In this document: in pieces, positions 1 to 7,407 of the stretch
Numbering within the stretch: position 1 is the first letter of the stretch
Layout: each line of letters begins with the position of its first letter
Assembly (NCBI GenBank): GCA_025998675.1
Contig: AP024673.1
Coordinates: 2,302,562-2,366,561, forward strand
DNA length: 64,000 nucleotides
DNA from: Fimbriimonadales bacterium
GTDB taxonomy: Bacteria; Armatimonadota; Fimbriimonadia; Fimbriimonadales; GBS-DC
Direction: 5' to 3'
Notes under the pieces: model-generated
Told to the model about the DNA's origin: nothing
The model's input: the letters and a program-made list of their open reading frames with translations, nothing else
Databases searched by the model: none
Position numbers and translations under genes: made by a program

Positions 1-705
1 GATGCGGTCGGAGAGCGCGGCGAAGTTTTCGATACGCCAGCGTTTCCACTCCCTGCCTGCGGAGGGGTTCATGCTGATAAACGGCGCGCCCTCGATGCCC
101 AGCTGCGCCAGTTTGCACGCCGCCTGCTGCTGCGCCTCCTCCGATACAAACAGCGGGAACTCCACGGGCGGTTCGGGCGACTGGGCGTCTTCGGGAGCGG
201 CGTAGAGGTCGGGGAACTCGCCCGATGCGCCCAGCCAGCGCGCCGCGTCCAGATACTGCTGCACCACATGGCGGTCGGCTCGGTCGGGGATGGGGATGCG
301 CCGCAGCAGCAGGGGGGTCAGCTCACGCATGCGGTGCGCCCCATAACGAATCGGCACGCCGCCCAGCACACCCCAGAGGGCGCTTTTGAGCAGCCCCTGC
401 AAATCCAGCGCGACCTGATAGCGTTCGGCGCGCAGCTCGCGGGCAATCCGAAGCACCGTCTGCCGCGCCTCGCGCCCGAAGGGACGCTCCCGAAGCACGC
501 GATGCGGGATGATGTGCAGCCGATCGATGCGCGGCGAGCCGACCAGCACACCCCCGTGGCGGTCTTCGGCAATCCAGCCAATCTGCAGGTGTGGAAACGC
601 CCGCTTCAGCGCCGCCGCCACCGGCGAGGCATGCACAATATCCCCCATCGAGGAGACCTTCAGGATGAGCAATCGCTCGACGCGGTTCAAATCTACGGGG
701 CGCAT
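1..705 (-). CDS. Glycosyltransferase family 9 (heptosyltransferase-like), partial at window edge
   Basis: The minus frame stays open from ATG at 705 to the window edge (235 codons, C-terminus missing). The protein begins MRPVDLNRVERLLILKVSSM and continues with GDIVHASPVAAALK, the N-terminal signature of GT9 heptosyltransferases: an ILKVSSMGDIVHA loop after the first strand of the GT-B fold. Later segments WIAEDRHGGVL, VALDLQGLLKSALW and FISMNPSAGREWKRW fit the acceptor-binding N-terminal half and the start of the NDP-sugar-binding half. GT9 enzymes add heptose or related sugars to LPS core at the inner membrane. The ATG lies inside the 3' end of hisH (13-nt overlap), so it should be translationally coupled to the his genes. 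That is an odd partner, because hisA or hisF would be expected here. The exact sugar cannot be told. Confidence 0.85.
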   Translation of the reverse strand, partial: MRPVDLNRVERLLILKVSSMGDIVHASPVAAALKRAFPHLQIGWIAEDRHGGVLVGSPRIDRLHIIPHRVLRERPFGREARQTVLRIARELRAERYQVALDLQGLLKSALWGVLGGVPIRYGAHRMRELTPLLLRRIPIPDRADRHVVQQYLDAARWLGASGEFPDLYAAPEDAQSPEPPVEFPLFVSEEAQQQAACKLAQLGIEGAPFISMNPSAGREWKRWRIENFAALSDRI

Positions 706-1331
706 AAGGCGGCTCCAGTGAGGCTCAGGAAGTTGCGCAGGATGTGCAAGCCCGTGTCGCTGCTCTTTTCGGGGTGGAACTGCACGGCGTGCAGGTTGCC
801 CGCGCCGACGGCGCACGCGAAGCGCAGCCCATAGTCGCAGTACGCCGTAATCACGCCGCTATCGTCGGGCGCGGGATAATACGAATGCACGAAGTAGACA
901 TACGCGCCGTCGGGCACGCCGCGCCAGAGCGGCGAGTCGGGCTGGGCGAGGCGCAGGCGGCTCCAGCCCATGTGGGGCACGCGCATCGGGAAGTCGGGCG
1001 TCTCCGCGAAGCTGACCACGCGCCCCTTCAGCACGCCCAGCCCCGCCACACCGGGCGACTCAGAACTGCTCTCGAACAGCAGCTGCAGTCCCAGGCAGAT
1101 GCCCAGAAACGGCTTACCCGATTCAATCACGCGCCTGAGTGCGGGCGTCAGCCCCGATTCGTCGAGTCGTTGCATCGCCGCGCCGAACGCGCCCACGCCG
1201 GGCAGCACGACCGCATCCGCCGCGTGCAGGTCGGCAGGCTCGCTGGTGATGTGCGCCGTCGCGCCGAGATGCTCCAGCGCCTTCTGCACACTGCGCAGGT
1301 TGCCCATCCCGTAGTTGACAATCGCAATCAT
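693..1331 (-). CDS. hisH: Imidazole glycerol phosphate synthase, glutamine amidotransferase subunit HisH
   Basis: 212 aa, the usual length for HisH. It hydrolyses glutamine and channels ammonia to HisF, which forms IGP and AICAR in histidine biosynthesis. The class I amidotransferase triad is visible: nucleophile Cys79 in KPFLGICLGLQLLF, and His186 and Glu188 in HAVQFHPEKSS. The N-terminus MIAIVNYGMGNLRSV and the segment PHMGWSRL are typical of the family. ATG at 1331 overlaps the hisB stop by 4 nt (ATGA). The partner HisF is not in the window; downstream of hisH comes a GT9 glycosyltransferase. Confidence 0.97.
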   Translation of the reverse strand: MIAIVNYGMGNLRSVQKALEHLGATAHITSEPADLHAADAVVLPGVGAFGAAMQRLDESGLTPALRRVIESGKPFLGICLGLQLLFESSSESPGVAGLGVLKGRVVSFAETPDFPMRVPHMGWSRLRLAQPDSPLWRGVPDGAYVYFVHSYYPAPDDSGVITAYCDYGLRFACAVGAGNLHAVQFHPEKSSDTGLHILRNFLSLTGAALCAP

Positions 1332-1960
1332 AGTCCGCCCGGAGGCTCCGCGCCCTCGATGTAGCCTTTGGTGGAGGGGGTTCCCGTGTGGCGCGGGTGG
1401 AAGCGTGTGGCGTGTTCGAGGGCTTTCGCGAACGCCTTGAACAGCGCCTCAATCGCGTGGTGGTCGTTGCCGCCCTGCAGCAGGCGCAGGTGCAGCGTGG
1501 TGTGCGCGTGGCTGACGAACGCGCGGAAAAATTCCGCCACCAGCTCGGTCGGTAGCTGCCCGACGCGCTCGCGCGTGAACGCCGCCTCGAACGCCAGCAG
1601 GGGACGCCCGCTGAAGTCGATCGCGCACAGCGCCAGCGATTCGTCCATCGGCACAATCGCCCAGCCGTAGCGGTTAATCCCGCGCATATCGCCCAGCGCC
1701 TGCTGCACCGCCTTGCCGAAACAGATGCCGACATCCTCCACCGTGTGGTGTTCATCCACCTGCAGGTCGCCCGTCGCGCTGATGACCAGGTCAATCACGG
1801 CGTGGCGGGCAATCTGGGTCAGCATGTGGTCGAAAAAGCCGACGCCCGTGCTGATTTGCGCATTGCCTGTGCCGTCCAGGTCTACCGACACATAGACGCG
1901 CGTTTCGTTCGTCTCGCGTTCGTACATCCCAAATCGGGAACCGGGGTTAGGCGTTCGCAT
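1328..1960 (-). CDS. hisB: Imidazoleglycerol-phosphate dehydratase HisB
   Basis: 210 aa from the chosen ATG at 1960, which has an AGGAG 6-8 nt upstream and overlaps the hisD stop by 14 nt. A longer open frame reaches 2080 but only shadows hisD. The enzyme dehydrates imidazole glycerol phosphate to imidazole acetol phosphate with a di-manganese centre. Metal-binding motifs are present twice, as the family's internal duplication predicts: GFFDHMLTQIARHAVIDL and DEHHTVEDVGICFGKA in the first half, and FVSHAHTTLHLRLLQGGNDH followed by HAIEALFKAFAKAL in the second. This is the monofunctional form without the HisB phosphatase domain of enterobacteria. Confidence 0.97.
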   Translation of the reverse strand: MRTPNPGSRFGMYERETNETRVYVSVDLDGTGNAQISTGVGFFDHMLTQIARHAVIDLVISATGDLQVDEHHTVEDVGICFGKAVQQALGDMRGINRYGWAIVPMDESLALCAIDFSGRPLLAFEAAFTRERVGQLPTELVAEFFRAFVSHAHTTLHLRLLQGGNDHHAIEALFKAFAKALEHATRFHPRHTGTPSTKGYIEGAEPPGGL

Positions 1961-3254
1961 CGTTCTCCTCGTGTTGTAGTCGAATCTGGACGGCGGCGGC
2001 GTGCGCTTCGAAGCCCTCCTCGTCGGCGAGGGCAAGGATGTCGGGCGCGAGCTGGCGCAGCGCGTCGCGGCTGAGCGCAATCACGCTGCTGCGCTTGAGG
2101 AAGGTCTCCACCGAGACGGGCGATTCGAAGCGCGCGGCGCGTCCTGTGGGCAGTGTGTGGCTGGGTCCCGCGAGGTAGTCGCCCGCCGACTGGGGCGTGT
2201 CGCTCCCCAGCAGGATGCAGCCTGCGTTGCGCACATGGCTGAGCCAGTGCATGGGCTGCTGCACCATCAGTGTCAGGTGTTCGGGCGCGGCGAGATTCGC
2301 CAGCTCGAACGCTTCGGGCAGGCTGCGCGTCAGCACGGCGAGGCTGTGCGCCAGCGACTCGCGCAGAATCGCCTGCCGCGCCCGCTCATGCAGTTGCGCC
2401 TCCAGCGCGGCGAGCGTCTCCTGCAGCACGCGCGCGCTCGGCGTGAACAGGTAGCCGACCGACTCCGCGCCGTGTTCCAGCTGGGTCAGCAAATCGGCGG
2501 CGATATAGGCGGGGTTCGCGTGCGCGTCGGCAATCACGGCGACCTCGCTCGGACCTGCCCAGAGGTCCACGCCCACCACGCCCCACAGCAGCCGCTTCGC
2601 CAGCGCCACATACAGGTTGCCCGGACCGACAATCTTCTCGACGGCGGGGAGGGTCTCTGTGCCATACGCCATCGCGGCGATAGCCTGCGCGCCGCCGACC
2701 TTGAACACGCGCTGCACGCCCGATTCGCGCGCGGCGACCAGCACGGAGGCGGGCACGCTCCCATCCTGCTGCGGCGGGGTGCAGAGGATAATCTCTTCCA
2801 CGCCTGCGACGCGGGCGGGCACAGCGTTCATAATCACCGTGCTGGGGTAGCGGGCGCGTCCGCCGGGCGCGTAGACGCCGACGCGCGCCAGCGGGCGCAC
2901 GATTTGTCCCAGCCAGCCCCCGTGCGCCTCCAGCACGTGCCACGACTGCGGGCGCATCGGTTTGTGGAAGCGGCGCACCCGCGCTGCCGCGTGCCGAATC
3001 GCGCTCAGGGTCGATTCCGAAACCTGCTGATAGGCGGCGTCGAACTCCTGCGCGGAGACCTCCAGCGCGTCCAGCGTGGGGCAGTCCCACTGGCGCGTGT
3101 AGTCCAGCAGGGCGCGGTCGCCTTCCGTGCGCACGCGCTCGCAAATCGCGCGTACCTGCGCCTCCATGTCGGGGGTGGGCTGGGGCGCGCCGTGCTGCAG
3201 ACGCGCATGAATCTGCTTGATTGGCGTCGCCCGCGCGTCCAGAACCGTCAGCAT
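1947..3254 (-). CDS. hisD: Histidinol dehydrogenase HisD
   Basis: 435 aa from ATG 3254, matching the usual length near 430. Catalyses the last two steps of histidine synthesis, histidinol to histidine, using NAD and a zinc ion. Signatures include VYAPGGRARYPSTVIMNAVP, KIVGPGNLYVALAKRLL, VDLWAGPSEVAVIAD, LLTQLEHGAES and the C-terminal GPSHTLPTG with ESPVSVETFLKRSSV. In-frame codons continue to 3380, but there is no initiation signal there, and a GGTATACT box ends 9 nt before ATG 3254, which points to a leaderless or near-leaderless transcript. First gene of the hisD-hisB-hisH group. Confidence 0.96.
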   Translation of the reverse strand: MLTVLDARATPIKQIHARLQHGAPQPTPDMEAQVRAICERVRTEGDRALLDYTRQWDCPTLDALEVSAQEFDAAYQQVSESTLSAIRHAAARVRRFHKPMRPQSWHVLEAHGGWLGQIVRPLARVGVYAPGGRARYPSTVIMNAVPARVAGVEEIILCTPPQQDGSVPASVLVAARESGVQRVFKVGGAQAIAAMAYGTETLPAVEKIVGPGNLYVALAKRLLWGVVGVDLWAGPSEVAVIADAHANPAYIAADLLTQLEHGAESVGYLFTPSARVLQETLAALEAQLHERARQAILRESLAHSLAVLTRSLPEAFELANLAAPEHLTLMVQQPMHWLSHVRNAGCILLGSDTPQSAGDYLAGPSHTLPTGRAARFESPVSVETFLKRSSVIALSRDALRQLAPDILALADEEGFEAHAAAVQIRLQHEENDANA

Positions 3255-3271
3255 CGCGCCGAGAGTATACC
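3254..3271 (-). promoter_or_regulatory. Extended -10 promoter (GGTATACT) of hisD, leaderless type
   Basis: On the minus strand GGTATACT occupies 3271-3264, and the ATG begins at 3254, 9 nt beyond the hexamer. Initiation 6-8 nt after a -10 box would put +1 at or just before the ATG. No Shine-Dalgarno is present. Confidence 0.55.
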
Positions 3272-3367
3272 TGTTTAGCCTGCACGACCCTCGCGCCTGT
3301 CGCTGGTGTTCGGAAGCGTTTTTGCCCCCCGCGAATCCTTTTGCCTCCCGCCCGCCTCTAACCAATC

Positions 3368-3412
3368 GGAAGCGCAACACAACGCTTCCACGACACTATC
3401 CTAACAGGGAGG
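3368..3412 (+). promoter_or_regulatory. Promoter, dyad and RBS of the sulfur-oxidation operon
   Basis: An inverted repeat GGAAGCG-N8-CGCTTCC spans 3368-3389, just upstream of a TATCCT -10 candidate (3397-3402). A strong GGGAGG Shine-Dalgarno (3407-3412) follows. Another GGAAGCG half-site lies at 3312-3318. The dyad sits where a -35 element would be, so it could be an operator for a sulfur-responsive repressor; that role is inference. Confidence 0.4.
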
Positions 3413-3419
3413 TATGATG

Positions 3420-4583
3420 ATGACGACACTGACTAAAACCGGTATTACGGTCGCAGAGCTGGACGAGATGATCGAGCGCGGCGAGTCGTTCCTGCTGCTC
3501 GATGTACGCAACCAGGACGAGTTTGAGCGCTGGAAGATAGAGGGGCGCAACCCCTTCGAGACGCTGCATATCCCCTACTTCCAGTTTATTGAGAATGAAG
3601 AAGCGAGCGCGAACCGCGTACCGAAAGGCAAGCGCGTGGTGGTGGTATGCGCGAAGGGCGGCTCGTCGGAGTATGTGGCGGGCGTACTGCGTGAGCGCGG
3701 CTACGATGCGCTGAGCCTCGAGGGCGGCATGATTGCATGGGGCAACTACTACCGCGTGCGCCGCGTGGATGCCGCGCAGGATGTCGCGCTGTACCAGATT
3801 ATGCGCGTGGCGCGCGGCGACCTCGCCTACGCCATCGTGAGCAACGGCGAGGGCATCCTGATTGACCCCACCCGCCATACCGAGCAATACACGAACCTTG
3901 CCGAGCGCGAGGGCTTCAAGATTGTCGCCATCTTCGACACGCACGCGCATGCCGACCACATCAGCGGCGGTCCAAAGCTGGCGAAGGAGCTGGGCGTGCC
4001 CTACTTCCTGCATCCCTACGACGGCATTCACCCGATCGACATGCTGCCCGCGACGATTGAGTACGAATACCTCAAGGATGGGTTCACCTTCCAGTTCGGC
4101 AACGCGACGCTGAAGGGCATCCACATTCCGGGGCACACGCTGGGCAACATGGCGTTCCTGGTGAATGACCGCTACCTATTCACGGGCGATTCGATCTTTA
4201 TCGTGTCTGTGGCGCGTCCTGACCTTGGCGGGCGCGGCGAAGCATGGGCGCCGATTCACTACGAATCGCTCTATAAGAAGCTACTCGTGCTGCCTGACGA
4301 GACGCTGGTGTTCCCCGCGCACTTCGCGACGGCGAGCCGCGAAGGACGACCCGACGGAACCTTCTACGACACGCTGGGCAACATCAAGCGCAACAACCCG
4401 CGCGAGTATCAGTCGCCGAGCAAGGAGGCGTTCATCGAGTTCATGCTCAGCACGCTGCCTGTGTTCCCGCCGCAGTATGTGGACATCAAGCGCGTGAACG
4501 CGGGGCTGCTCGTGCCCGATGAGGACAAGGCGCAGGAGCTGGAGCTGGGCAAGAATGTCTGCGCGCTCGCAGACGCTTACTGA
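3420..4583 (+). CDS. Rhodanese-persulfide dioxygenase fusion (MBL fold, ETHE1-like)
   Basis: 387 aa. Three ATG codons stand in a row (3414, 3417, 3420); the third has the best spacing (7 nt) from GGGAGG, so I start there. Residues 1-115 are a rhodanese domain with active-site Cys77 in VVVVCAKGGSS. The rest is a metallo-beta-lactamase fold with THAHADH (His175, His177, Asp179, His180), His239 in IPGHTLGN, Asp257 in FTGDS and His301 in FPAHF, the ETHE1/persulfide dioxygenase pattern. The predicted reaction is oxidation of glutathione- or protein-bound persulfide to sulfite, with sulfane sulfur handled by the rhodanese half. The usual order in known PDO-rhodanese fusions is MBL first; here the rhodanese is N-terminal. 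The downstream YeiH-type transporter fits removal of the oxidised product. Confidence 0.88.
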   Translation: MTTLTKTGITVAELDEMIERGESFLLLDVRNQDEFERWKIEGRNPFETLHIPYFQFIENEEASANRVPKGKRVVVVCAKGGSSEYVAGVLRERGYDALSLEGGMIAWGNYYRVRRVDAAQDVALYQIMRVARGDLAYAIVSNGEGILIDPTRHTEQYTNLAEREGFKIVAIFDTHAHADHISGGPKLAKELGVPYFLHPYDGIHPIDMLPATIEYEYLKDGFTFQFGNATLKGIHIPGHTLGNMAFLVNDRYLFTGDSIFIVSVARPDLGGRGEAWAPIHYESLYKKLLVLPDETLVFPAHFATASREGRPDGTFYDTLGNIKRNNPREYQSPSKEAFIEFMLSTLPVFPPQYVDIKRVNAGLLVPDEDKAQELELGKNVCALADAY

Positions 4584-4606
4584 TGGCTGTGTGAACCCCC
4601 TCTCCA

Positions 4607-4634
4607 CGGTTCCCCCTGTGTGCAGGGGGAACCG
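4607..4634. repeat. 12-bp-arm palindrome between persulfide dioxygenase and exporter
   Basis: Perfect arms CGGTTCCCCCTG and CAGGGGGAACCG around a TGTG loop. A near-identical palindrome lies at 17832-17860, so it is a dispersed repeat. In the operon mRNA it forms a strong hairpin 43 nt before the next start codon and could damp read-through or protect the message. There is no T-tract after it. Confidence 0.7.
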
Positions 4635-4676
4635 AACCTGCGGGAGGGGCGACTGTAAGACAGGAGGTAGACAGCG

Positions 4677-5882
4677 ATGGCAACCCAAACAAACACGATA
4701 GAAACCCAAATAGAGAAACCGAACTGGTTGCTGAACGCGCTGCTGGGCGTGCCCAACTGGGGCGGCGTGGTGAAGATTTTGCCCGGTTTTTTGCTGTCCG
4801 TGGCGATTATGCTGATCGCCATCCCGCTCACGAACACGCTGGGCGCGTGGGTGCTGAGCCTGCAGGGGATTGACCCGACGGGCAAGTCCAGCCCCATCTC
4901 GGCGGTGCTGACGGCGATAGTGATCGGCATCCTGCTGCGCAACCTGCTGCCGCTGCCGCAGAGCATCGAAGAAGGCATCAAGTTCAGCACGACCAAAATC
5001 CTGCGGCTGGGGATTATTCTGGTGGGGATAAAGCTCAGCCTGATGGATGTGTTCAAGCTGGGCGTGTGGGGCGTGCCGGTGGTTGTGGCGGCGATTTTCG
5101 GCGGGCTGATTTTCATTTCGTGGATTAACCGCAAGCTGAACCTGCCGGAGCGACTGGGCACGCTGATTGCGGCGGGCACGGGCATCTGCGGCGTCACGGC
5201 GATTGTGTCGGTCGCGCCCGCCATCAAAGCCGACCAGAAAGAGGTCGCCTACGCCGTCGCGAACATCACGCTGTTCGGGCTGCTGGGGATGTTCCTGTAT
5301 CCCTACCTCGCGCCGCACATTCTGCACACCTCCGAGCAGATTGGGCTGTTTCTGGGCACGGCAGTTCATGAGACCTCGCAGGTGGTCGGCGCCGCGCTGA
5401 CCTACAAGGAGGTGTTCAACGATGAGACGGTCCTCAAGGCGGCGACCGTGACGAAACTCACGCGCAACCTCTTCCTGGCGATTGTCGTACCGCTGCTGTC
5501 GTACCTCTACCTGCGCAATCAGGCGGCGGCAGGCAACGGCGAAGGCGGCAAGATTAACATCGCCAAACTGCTGCCTGCGTTCGTGCTGGGCTTCATCGCG
5601 ATGGCGGTGCTGCGCTCCATCGGCGACGCGCAGGCGCAGCAGGGGCTGGCGTTCGGAATCTGGAACGCGGACGCATGGAAGGAGTTCACCAAGGCAGTCG
5701 GCGAGACATGGGGCTCCCGCGCGCTGGGCACGGCGATGGCGGCGGTCGGTCTGGCGACCTCGTTCCGCGTGTTCAAGGGCGTCGGTCTCAAGCCGTTCCT
5801 GGTGGGATTGATTGGCGCGCTGCTGGTCGGTTTCATCGGCTGGGCGATGGCGCTCCTGCTGGGCGGCGCGGTGAAGCTGTAA
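4677..5882 (+). CDS. YeiH/UPF0324 family putative sulfate exporter
   Basis: 401 aa, hydrophobic, about 10 predicted membrane segments. Family hallmarks are ILRLGIILVGIKLSL, GTLIAAGTGICGVTAIVSV, VAPAIKADQKEVAYAVANI and LGTAVHETSQVVGAALTYKE, all typical of the UPF0324 (YeiH) group annotated as putative sulfate exporters. GGAGG lies 8 nt before the ATG. It is 93 nt downstream of the rhodanese/persulfide dioxygenase gene, in the same direction and separated only by a hairpin, so the pair probably forms a unit that oxidises sulfide-derived persulfide and exports the resulting anion. The substrate is inferred from family annotation and context. Confidence 0.88.
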   Translation: MATQTNTIETQIEKPNWLLNALLGVPNWGGVVKILPGFLLSVAIMLIAIPLTNTLGAWVLSLQGIDPTGKSSPISAVLTAIVIGILLRNLLPLPQSIEEGIKFSTTKILRLGIILVGIKLSLMDVFKLGVWGVPVVVAAIFGGLIFISWINRKLNLPERLGTLIAAGTGICGVTAIVSVAPAIKADQKEVAYAVANITLFGLLGMFLYPYLAPHILHTSEQIGLFLGTAVHETSQVVGAALTYKEVFNDETVLKAATVTKLTRNLFLAIVVPLLSYLYLRNQAAAGNGEGGKINIAKLLPAFVLGFIAMAVLRSIGDAQAQQGLAFGIWNADAWKEFTKAVGETWGSRALGTAMAAVGLATSFRVFKGVGLKPFLVGLIGALLVGFIGWAMALLLGGAVKL

Positions 5883-5887
5883 TCGCA

Positions 5888-5924
5888 ACTCCACCTGCGC
5901 AATCGATGTGCAGGTGGAGTTTTT
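5888..5924 (+). terminator. Rho-independent terminator after the sulfur operon
   Basis: Perfect 11-bp stem ACTCCACCTGC / GCAGGTGGAGT (5888-5898 and 5910-5920) with an 11-nt loop, followed directly by TTTT. It lies 6 nt after the exporter stop codon and is the clearest intrinsic terminator in the window. Confidence 0.9.
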
Positions 5925-6075
5925 AAGTTTTATACCGAACCGCCTTCGTTAAATAGAGGCGGCGTCGCGGAGATGACCCGAACTCCCTCCTCAGGGTTCC
6001 CACGCGGGCAGTTCAAAGGAGTAGTTTTTTGAGGCATGCGCCGTTGTGGGCGTTTCAGCGCGTGCAGCGGCGCGC

Positions 6076-7143
6076 CTACTCCGCCGCAGGGTACGACCCC
6101 AGCAGCACCACCTCCCGCGCGGAGCGGTCTAACGCCTCCAGCGCGGCTTTGACCGTCTCGTCCTGCCGATGCCCCTGCAGGTCGATGTAGAACAGGTACT
6201 CGAACATCCCGCGCGGGTTCGGGCGCGATTCGATCATCGTGAGGTTCACCCCGTGCGTATGGAACGCGCCCAGCGCATGGTACAGCTCGCCGGGGCGGTT
6301 GCGCAGGGTCATCACGAGCGAGGTCTTGTCGTTGCCCGTCGGCGCCGGCTCGTTGTAGCCAATCACCAGAAAGCGCGTGCGGTTGTGCGGGTTGTCCTCG
6401 ATATGCTCGCACAGGATGGGCACACCGTAGAGTTCGGAGGCGAGCGCGTTGCCGATAGCGGCGCCGTTGGGGTCTTCGGCGGCGAACTTGACCGCGCGCG
6501 CCGTCGGCACAGTCTCGACAATCTCCGCCGCGGGCAGGTGCAGGCGCAGCCAGCGACGACACTGCTGCAACGGCTGCGGTCCCGCGTACACCCGCACCAC
6601 CTGATTGAGGTTCCGACAGCGCGAGAGCAGGTGATGGGCAATCGGCACATAGACCTCCGCACAGATGCGCGCGTTGGTGAGGGGGAACATGTCCAGCGTT
6701 TCGGGCACGACGCCCGCTAAGGAGTTCTCCACAGGCACGACGCCGTAGTCCACATTTGATTGCTCCACTGCGGCGAACACATCGGCGATGCTCTCGACGG
6801 GGGTGAAGTGCGCGGCGCGTCCGAAGCACTTGAGCGCGGCGGCGTGCGTGTAAGTGCCCTCCGGACCCCAGTAGGCGACGGTCGGCGCCTTCTCCAGCGC
6901 GCGCGAGATGGAAATCACCTCGCGGAAGATGCCCACAATCTGCTCCTGCGTGAGCGGTCCGCGATTGAGCTGCTGCAGGCGGCGATAAATCATCTGCTCG
7001 CGTTCGGGCGTGAAGAAGGGCTTGTCGTCGCGCGACTTAATCTCGCCGATTTGCTTCGCCAGCTCTGCCCGCTCGTTCAGCAGGCGCAACAGTTGCTCGT
7101 CGATCTGGTCGATGCGCTTACGCAGTTCCGACAGTTTCCGCAT
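6076..7143 (-). CDS. pheA: Bifunctional chorismate mutase / prephenate dehydratase PheA
   Basis: 355 aa, three domains. Residues 1-85 form an AroQ chorismate mutase helix bundle (LRKRIDQIDEQLLRLLNERA, IGEIKS...PEREQMIYRRL). Residues about 87-265 form the prephenate dehydratase (VAYWGPEGTYTHAAAL, VPVENSLAGVV, ending with the catalytic-region NRTRFLVIG). Residues 275-355 form an ACT domain with the ESRPNPRG phenylalanine-binding motif, so feedback inhibition by phenylalanine is expected. It converts chorismate to phenylpyruvate. A GAGGGGAG Shine-Dalgarno lies just upstream of ATG 7143. Its 3' flank (5931-6075) holds no gene that I can support. Confidence 0.96.
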   Translation of the reverse strand: MRKLSELRKRIDQIDEQLLRLLNERAELAKQIGEIKSRDDKPFFTPEREQMIYRRLQQLNRGPLTQEQIVGIFREVISISRALEKAPTVAYWGPEGTYTHAAALKCFGRAAHFTPVESIADVFAAVEQSNVDYGVVPVENSLAGVVPETLDMFPLTNARICAEVYVPIAHHLLSRCRNLNQVVRVYAGPQPLQQCRRWLRLHLPAAEIVETVPTARAVKFAAEDPNGAAIGNALASELYGVPILCEHIEDNPHNRTRFLVIGYNEPAPTGNDKTSLVMTLRNRPGELYHALGAFHTHGVNLTMIESRPNPRGMFEYLFYIDLQGHRQDETVKAALEALDRSAREVVLLGSYPAAE

Positions 7144-7186
7144 AATGGCTCCCCTCTCAGGCGCGGGGCGTCGTTGCGCGCGCGTC

Positions 7187-7353
7187 TAAGTGTCGTTGCA
7201 GAAAGTTTTCAGCAACCTATCTACTCGCATGTGCGCATAATATGGAGTGCTGAAGCGGGAGCTTCAGCCTACGCGGAAGCTCCGCTTCCGCACTCCATAA
7301 TAATCGCGCTTCGCGCACATGTTGCAGTTGCAAATGTAGCGCAAAGGCACTTG
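7187..7353. repeat. MITE-like palindromic repeat, copy 1
   Basis: Begins TAAGTGTCGTTGCA and ends GCGCAAAGGCACTT, an imperfect terminal inverted repeat. Inside, CATGTGCGC and GCGCACATG form a second inverted pair, and TGGAGTGC / GCACTCCA enclose two small hairpins, GCTGAAGC-GGGA-GCTTCAGC and GCGGAAGC-TCC-GCTTCCGC. About 165 bp, no coding potential, between pheA and the MFS gene. Five copies share this plan (7187, 25477, 44094, 58407, 59860), plus a terminal fragment at 51119. Confidence 0.85.
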
Positions 7354-7407
7354 GCACACCGCTTCGGCAGTGAAGCGTGTGGATGTACACAGTGTACCCG
7401 AAGGGCG

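Noticed and set aside
3255-3413. Histidine attenuator or T-box upstream of hisD
   Set aside because: No His-rich leader peptide or T-box core is visible, and the -10 box next to the ATG leaves no leader to fold.
4281-5894. 537-codon open frame antisense to the sulfate exporter and dioxygenase genes
   Set aside because: It is rich in Arg, Gln and His, mirrors the strong codon bias of the plus-strand genes and has no initiation signal or domain. High-GC DNA gives such antisense frames readily.
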